A DNA stretch of 64,000 nt, from NCBI RefSeq assembly GCF_030272695.1, contig NZ_JARFYN010000013.1:1-64000 (forward strand), given 5' to 3'. The DNA is from Martinezella calliandrae. GTDB taxonomy: Bacteria > Pseudomonadota > Alphaproteobacteria > Rhizobiales > Rhizobiaceae. The notes beneath the pieces are model-generated. The model was not told the origin of the DNA and ran no database searches. It worked only from the letters and a program-made list of their open reading frames with translations. The translations under genes and the position numbers were made by a program. Positions 59,892 through 64,000 of this stretch are shown one piece after another (the first letter of the stretch is position 1; each line of letters begins with the position of its first letter).

Positions 59892-60257
59892 TCAGCCGCT
59901 TTTACCGGCATTTTCGAGAAGCTGGGACAGCTCCCCGATCGTTGCCGCATCGAGGCTGCGAATCCGGCCCGCCAACCGATTGATGAACGCCGTATATTCC
60001 GGCGCCAGGCCCGAGGTATCGATGACGACGCGCGGGTCTGAAAAGCGCGCCAGCAGGAATAATTCCTCTGCTTCGTCCCAGATGATGTTGAAGTATCCGG
60101 CAATGCGTTGCAATAAATCGAAGGTCGGCGTGCCGCGCTTCCCATGTTCTAAGGCAGATAAATAAGCCGGAGTCACATTCAGTGCCGCCGCCATTTCCTT
60201 CTGCGAGACGCCCTTGCGCGCCCTGAGTTTTCGAACCGCCTCACCGAACGGGGTCAC
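59892..60257 (-). CDS. XRE-type transcriptional regulator
   Basis: 121 residues. Cro/CI helix-turn-helix at the N-terminus (VSQKEMAAALNVTPAYLSALEHGKRGTP, helix 3 at TPAYLSALE), followed by a helical C-terminal part. The start is GTG 60257 with AGGGGG 7 bases upstream; it overlaps the stop of the Smr gene (GTGA). Last gene of the Tim44-MltA-Smr-XRE run. Targets are unknown. Confidence 0.87.
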   Translation of the reverse strand: MTPFGEAVRKLRARKGVSQKEMAAALNVTPAYLSALEHGKRGTPTFDLLQRIAGYFNIIWDEAEELFLLARFSDPRVVIDTSGLAPEYTAFINRLAGRIRSLDAATIGELSQLLENAGKSG

Positions 60258-60838
60258 AGCATATCCCCCTTCAATCGCGACAGTCGGATATAGAGGGCGC
60301 CGTCTCCGCCATGATGGTGCGCCGCCGTCTCGTACGACGAAATCAGGAAGCGGAACTCCGGCTTGGAAAACCACATTGGTACCGCACGCTTCAACGCGCC
60401 GTCGCTGCCCGTGGAACTGCCTTTACCGGTGATGACAAGCACATGGCGAAGACCGCGCTCATGCGCCCGGAGGAGGAAATCCAGAAGCATGGTATGCGCC
60501 TCGCTCTGGATCAGCCCATGCAGATCGATCCGCGCTTCCAGCGCCAGCCGGCCCTTGGCGATCTTACGCTTGACCGGCCGCTCCAGCGGATGGTGGGTGC
60601 CGGAAGGTTGTTTTGCCGGTGGTGGCGGAACTTGCGGGCCGGCGGACGCTGCCATGGCCTTCGCCTTCTCGGCACGAGCGGTTTCCTCCGCCTGCGCCTC
60701 CGCCGCCACAATCTCGTCGAAAGCCTCCAAATCCGCAAGTCGCCCTGGCATCGGCCGAGTGCTTTTTGCCACTTTGCCCCAGAGAATGCGTTCGTCCGTA
60801 CTGAGTTTTCGTTCCTTGGTCTGTCGTCCTGAAGCCAT
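60254..60838 (-). CDS. Smr domain protein
   Basis: 194 residues. A variable, Ala/Pro-rich N-terminal half is followed by a Smr (small MutS-related) domain with ARIDLHGLIQSEA and VLVITGKGSSTG, the LDLHG and TGKG motifs of nicking-nuclease-like Smr proteins. Its biological role is not established. It overlaps or abuts mltA (1-base contact at 60838) and the XRE gene (4 bases). Confidence 0.92.
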   Translation of the reverse strand: MASGRQTKERKLSTDERILWGKVAKSTRPMPGRLADLEAFDEIVAAEAQAEETARAEKAKAMAASAGPQVPPPPAKQPSGTHHPLERPVKRKIAKGRLALEARIDLHGLIQSEAHTMLLDFLLRAHERGLRHVLVITGKGSSTGSDGALKRAVPMWFSKPEFRFLISSYETAAHHHGGDGALYIRLSRLKGDML

Positions 60839-61956
60839 CAGCCAAACCTCTGAGCTGCCGCCCTCGGAACCAATATATAAAAATCCGCATCGTTGCGCAC
60901 GGTACCGGCAAGCTCTCCGGCGTCGTAACCAGATCCGGTAAAGATATCTCCGCGCGCCGGGCCGACGATCGCCGAGCCGGTGTCGAGCGCCAGCATCAGC
61001 CGCCCAAAAGGCCCGCCGCCATCGAGATGAGTCAGACTTTCCGACTGGATGAAGAAAGGAAAGCCAAAAGTATGGATCAGTCGATCGACCGCTAACGCGC
61101 GGCCCGCGACTAGCGGCACTTTCGCTGCTGCGATCGGGCCGAGCGTCGGATCGCTGACATCGGCCTCGCGGAAGAAGATGTACGACCTGTTGTGCCAGAG
61201 GACCTCATCGACCTCCTGCGGATGCGCATAGAGCCAATCGCGGATCGTCTGCATCGAAATGGTCGCCCGGTTGAGCACACCGCGTTCGATCAGCAGACGG
61301 CCGACGGCCGAGAAGGGATGCCCGGCCTTTGCGGCATAGGTGATCCGGCCCATGCGCCCATCAGGATAGCGCAGCCTCGCTGCGCCCTGCACATGCACAA
61401 AGAACACATCCACTTTGGATTTCGCCCAGGCGATCTCCAGGCCTTTGCCCTGCAGATAACCGCGATCGATCTCGCCACGATCCGGATAGACCGATACGAT
61501 CCCGTTTTCGAGACGACCGAACATGTAGGATGGATCAAGCTCAGCGGGCCGGCTGCTATCATCGAGGTCGATCAGATCATTCGGGCGGCGATAGAAGGGA
61601 TAGCGATAGATCTCGTCGGGCGTTGCGGAGACTATGATCTCCGGCTCGTAGAAGGCTGTCACAAACCCTCTGGCGCCGTCGCCGCGGCGAATGAAGAAGG
61701 GCCGGCAGCGCTCCTCGAAAAACATACGAGCTTCGGCTGCGTCCTTAGGTTCATATCCTTCCGCATCGTCGAGCAGGGTCAGCAAATCGTTCGCGGTCAG
61801 GCCGGCGGCACCGGTGCGGTAGGGCCTCACGTCCCTGATATGGGCCCGGCAGTCCCTCATGACGCGAAAAAGGCTGGAAGGATCATCGTCCTTCCAGCCA
61901 TTCAGATCGGCGAAGGTTGCCGGCTCAAGCCTGAAGTCCTGCGAGGGAATGGTCAT
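60838..61956 (-). CDS. mltA: Murein transglycosylase A without a recognisable export signal
   Basis: 372 residues. MltA domain with the barrel segment GFVTAFYEPEI, the 3D region MLALDTGSAIVGPARGD and catalytic Asp337 (ARGDIFTGSG). It should cleave peptidoglycan to 1,6-anhydro products. The N-terminus MTIPSQDFRLEP has neither signal peptide nor lipobox, and no in-frame start exists further upstream. The ATG overlaps the Tim44-like gene stop (4 bases). Confidence 0.9.
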   Translation of the reverse strand: MTIPSQDFRLEPATFADLNGWKDDDPSSLFRVMRDCRAHIRDVRPYRTGAAGLTANDLLTLLDDAEGYEPKDAAEARMFFEERCRPFFIRRGDGARGFVTAFYEPEIIVSATPDEIYRYPFYRRPNDLIDLDDSSRPAELDPSYMFGRLENGIVSVYPDRGEIDRGYLQGKGLEIAWAKSKVDVFFVHVQGAARLRYPDGRMGRITYAAKAGHPFSAVGRLLIERGVLNRATISMQTIRDWLYAHPQEVDEVLWHNRSYIFFREADVSDPTLGPIAAAKVPLVAGRALAVDRLIHTFGFPFFIQSESLTHLDGGGPFGRLMLALDTGSAIVGPARGDIFTGSGYDAGELAGTVRNDADFYILVPRAAAQRFG

Positions 61957-62654
61957 TGTTCGGATTCGGTCGCCACCAGTTTCCAGTTAGGATCGCGCGA
62001 GCGGCTGTCGCGGGCAAAGGTCCAGAGATCGCTGATCTCGGCTACCGCTTCGGCGTCACCGTCGATCAGTGCGCCGGCCTTGTCGTAGGTCGCCGAGATC
62101 ATCTGGCTGACGATACGCATCGTCACGAAAGCTTCCGTTCCCTTCATCTCGGCGCTGAGGAGGTCAGCCTTGTCGATGCCGACGAAGGTGGACTTCACTT
62201 TTTCGCCCTTGGCTTCCCGCTCGGCAATGGCGGCATCGAAGCCCTCATAGACTTCGCGGGACAACAGGCCCTTCAGCGCCTTACGGTCGCCATCGGCAAA
62301 GGCCATGACGATCATCTCATAGGCCATACGCGCACCATTGACGAATTCCTTCGGGTTGAAGGACGGGTCGGCCTTGTTCAGTTCACGCAACGAGTCATTG
62401 AGCGGCGTACCGGCTGCCGCAAAGGCGTCGATGGCGGCAAAGCGATCTTCGTCTTCCGCGACATCGCGGCGCGGCAGGGTCACGACCTTGCCGGCGTCGG
62501 GGGCTGTCGGACCAGTCGCCGAATCGGGAGAACCGTAGAGATCGCGCGGCGGCTTCTCATTCCCCGTGCGGCGGCCAAGAACGCTGCGCAGCTGAAAGAA
62601 AATCAGCACCGCCGCCACCAGGAAAAAGATCGTCACAAAGTCGTTTGCACCCAT
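61953..62654 (-). CDS. Tim44/TimA family membrane-anchored protein
   Basis: 233 residues. A single N-terminal membrane segment (FVTIFFLVAAVLIFFQLRSVLG), a charged, Pro-rich linker and a C-terminal Tim44-like domain from about residue 90. In alphaproteobacteria such proteins are called TimA and are related to mitochondrial Tim44; their role is not settled. It is the first gene of the minus-strand run and is divergent from fxsA, an arrangement of secretion-related neighbours. Confidence 0.9.
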   Translation of the reverse strand: MGANDFVTIFFLVAAVLIFFQLRSVLGRRTGNEKPPRDLYGSPDSATGPTAPDAGKVVTLPRRDVAEDEDRFAAIDAFAAAGTPLNDSLRELNKADPSFNPKEFVNGARMAYEMIVMAFADGDRKALKGLLSREVYEGFDAAIAEREAKGEKVKSTFVGIDKADLLSAEMKGTEAFVTMRIVSQMISATYDKAGALIDGDAEAVAEISDLWTFARDSRSRDPNWKLVATESEQ

Positions 62655-62799
62655 CTCGTGTCGGAACCACCGTTAAATTTGAGAGTTTCAATTCCCATAT
62701 AGTCCGCATCCATCTATCATTCAAATAGCGGACTGGTATCTTTATTATGCGCGATGGACTAACGCTAAGCATACAAGCCCGCTTCCAGGACACGTTAAC

Positions 62800-63339
62800 A
62801 TGCGCCTATCCCTTGTTCCTATCTTCGTCTTTCTGATGCCGCTTGCTGAAATCGCCGGCTTCATCATCGTCGGCAAGATGATCGGCGTCTGGGCGACATT
62901 GGCACTTGTCATCCTCAGCGCCCTCCTGGGCGCCGCCCTTCTCAGAATCCAGGGCATCGGTATCCTGCAGCGCATTTCGGCCGAAAGCCGCAACGGCGGC
63001 GACCCTGGACGCGAGATGGTTCATGGCGCCATGATCGTCGTTGCGGCATTCCTCCTGATGCTGCCCGGCTTCATTTCTGATATTATCGGCTTGCTGCTCT
63101 TCATTCCGGCGATACGTGAGCTTGCCTGGAAGGTTCTGCGCAAGCGCATTGTCGTTCTGGGCAGTTCACGCGCCTTCAGACGCGGAGCTGAACAAGCTGG
63201 ACAAGGCCCGAACGCAGGTCCCGGCCCGAAAACTCGGCCGCGCGGACCCCGGCAAGTTGTCGATCTCGACGAGACCGATTTTCATCGCGAGCCCAATCGC
63301 AACTCGCCCTGGTCTGACCAAAAACGCCTTGAAGAATAG
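62800..63339 (+). CDS. fxsA: FxsA family membrane protein
   Basis: 179 residues. Hydrophobic segments PIFVFLMPLAEIAGFIIVG, LALVILSALLGAALL and MIVVAAFLLMLPGFISDIIGLLLF form the FxsA membrane domain; the C-terminal tail is hydrophilic. E. coli FxsA relieves phage T7 exclusion by F, but the normal role is unknown. It precedes secB by 94 bases. Confidence 0.92.
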   Translation: MRLSLVPIFVFLMPLAEIAGFIIVGKMIGVWATLALVILSALLGAALLRIQGIGILQRISAESRNGGDPGREMVHGAMIVVAAFLLMLPGFISDIIGLLLFIPAIRELAWKVLRKRIVVLGSSRAFRRGAEQAGQGPNAGPGPKTRPRGPRQVVDLDETDFHREPNRNSPWSDQKRLEE

Positions 63340-63433
63340 GGCAAAGAGGCCAAAATGGCCAAAGCCTCAAGGGTTGTAAGCCCTTATTCGAAATGCTAGA
63401 TGGCGACACCCATAGACGTCAGAGGAAACCCCC

Positions 63434-63916
63434 ATGGCCAACGAGAATAGCGGCAACGGCGCAACGAACCCGAGCCTTTCCATCCTTGCCCAATACACCA
63501 AGGATCTTTCCTTCGAAAATCCTGGTGCTCCGCGCTCGCTGCAGGCCCGGGAAAATGCCCCCGATATCAACATCAATGTCAACGTCAACGCCAATCCGCT
63601 GTCGGAAGCAGATTTCGACGTCGTCTTGACGCTGAATGCCGAAGCCAAGGATGGTGACCGGGTTCTCTTCCATACCGAGCTGGTTTATGGCGGCGTCTTC
63701 CGCGTCACCGGTTTTCCCCAGGAACACATGCTGCCGCTGCTCTTCATCGAGTGCCCGCGCCTGCTGTTCCCCTTTGCCCGTCAGATCATCGCCGACGTCA
63801 CCCGCAATGGCGGCTTCCCGCCGCTGATGATCGACCCGATCGATTTCGCCCAGATGTTCTCGCAGCGTGTCGCCGAAGAACAGGCCCGCGCCCAGGTCCA
63901 GGCGGTCCCGAACTAA
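63434..63916 (+). CDS. secB: Protein-export chaperone SecB
   Basis: 160 residues. Family segments include [20 protein letters not shown] and [27 protein letters not shown]. It is a tetrameric chaperone that delivers unfolded precursors to SecA. ATG 63434 has a GGAAA stretch upstream. It ends at a terminator. Confidence 0.98.
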   Translation: MANENSGNGATNPSLSILAQYTKDLSFENPGAPRSLQARENAPDININVNVNANPLSEADFDVVLTLNAEAKDGDRVLFHTELVYGGVFRVTGFPQEHMLPLLFIECPRLLFPFARQIIADVTRNGGFPPLMIDPIDFAQMFSQRVAEEQARAQVQAVPN

Positions 63917-63950
63917 GTCTTCGGTTTCTTCGATCGATGGAACTAAACTA

Positions 63951-63980
63951 AAAGCCCGGATTTCGATCCGGGCTTTTTTT
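63951..63980 (+). terminator. Terminator of secB
   Basis: AAAGCCCGGAT / ATCCGGGCTTTTTTT around a short loop, about 35 bases after the secB stop. Confidence 0.92.
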
Positions 63981-64000
63981 GTTCAGTCTGAAATATTTTC

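Overview
The window is chromosomal DNA from a Rhizobium-type alphaproteobacterium. The evidence is gene content and order: ActS/ActR redox regulators, the hisB-hisH-hisA-hisF-hisE-coaA run, pckA next to chvI-chvG, the hprK-EIIA-HPr-ahcY-divL run, addB-addA-trxA, trpF-trpB-trpA-accD-folC, an intracellular PHB depolymerase, and rhizobial palindromic intergenic repeats. Base composition is evenly GC-rich. I see no integrase, transposase, tRNA, CRISPR array or prophage, so this looks like conserved core chromosome and not an island.

Layout. 1-362: a strong minus-strand promoter and leader, probably of an rRNA operon lying off the left edge, then an AT-rich spacer. 363-5782: an ornithine cyclodeaminase/mu-crystallin family enzyme, helicase HrpB, and ActS-ActR. 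5842-14223: MmcB, a secreted L,D-transpeptidase, malate synthase G, a hydantoinase A-like protein, a cytochrome P450 and a DUF1402 exported protein. 14440-16319: the HslUV protease. 16535-21244: the histidine operon with an inserted DUF2628 membrane protein and coaA at its end. 21363-24408: AlkB, ArfB and PEP carboxykinase on the minus strand.

24760-30361: ChvI-ChvG, a short HPr kinase, EIIA of the mannose family, HPr and S-adenosylhomocysteinase. This joins acid/envelope sensing to the regulatory phosphotransferase system. 30566-42616: DivL (a histidine-kinase homologue whose phospho-acceptor His is Tyr), a TsaE-sugar kinase fusion followed by a MurU-like nucleotidyltransferase (a probable muropeptide-sugar salvage pair), AddB-AddA, and thioredoxin. 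42683-47821 (minus): folC, accD, trpA, trpB and trpF, transcribed in the order trpF to folC. 48024-57240: a Na/Pi symporter family protein, an M48/YgjP-type peptidase, a DUF2852 protein, PhaZ, an FAH-family enzyme, a PLP decarboxylase, a glutathionyl-hydroquinone reductase, a DUF2218 protein and a nitroreductase. 57308-63916: GyrB, then a tight minus-strand run (Tim44-like, MltA, Smr, XRE regulator), and FxsA and SecB on the plus strand.

I do not see a clearly undescribed multi-gene system. The observations most worth checking are the Tyr-for-His DivL, the TsaE-kinase/MurU cell-wall salvage coupling, an MltA without an export signal inside a tight operon, an AccD that lost three of four zinc-ribbon cysteines, an 11-bp palindrome upstream of ahcY, and palindromic repeats, one of which forms the 3' end of mmcB. 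Start codons were chosen from ribosome-binding sites and family N-termini; where the choice is uncertain the entry says so.
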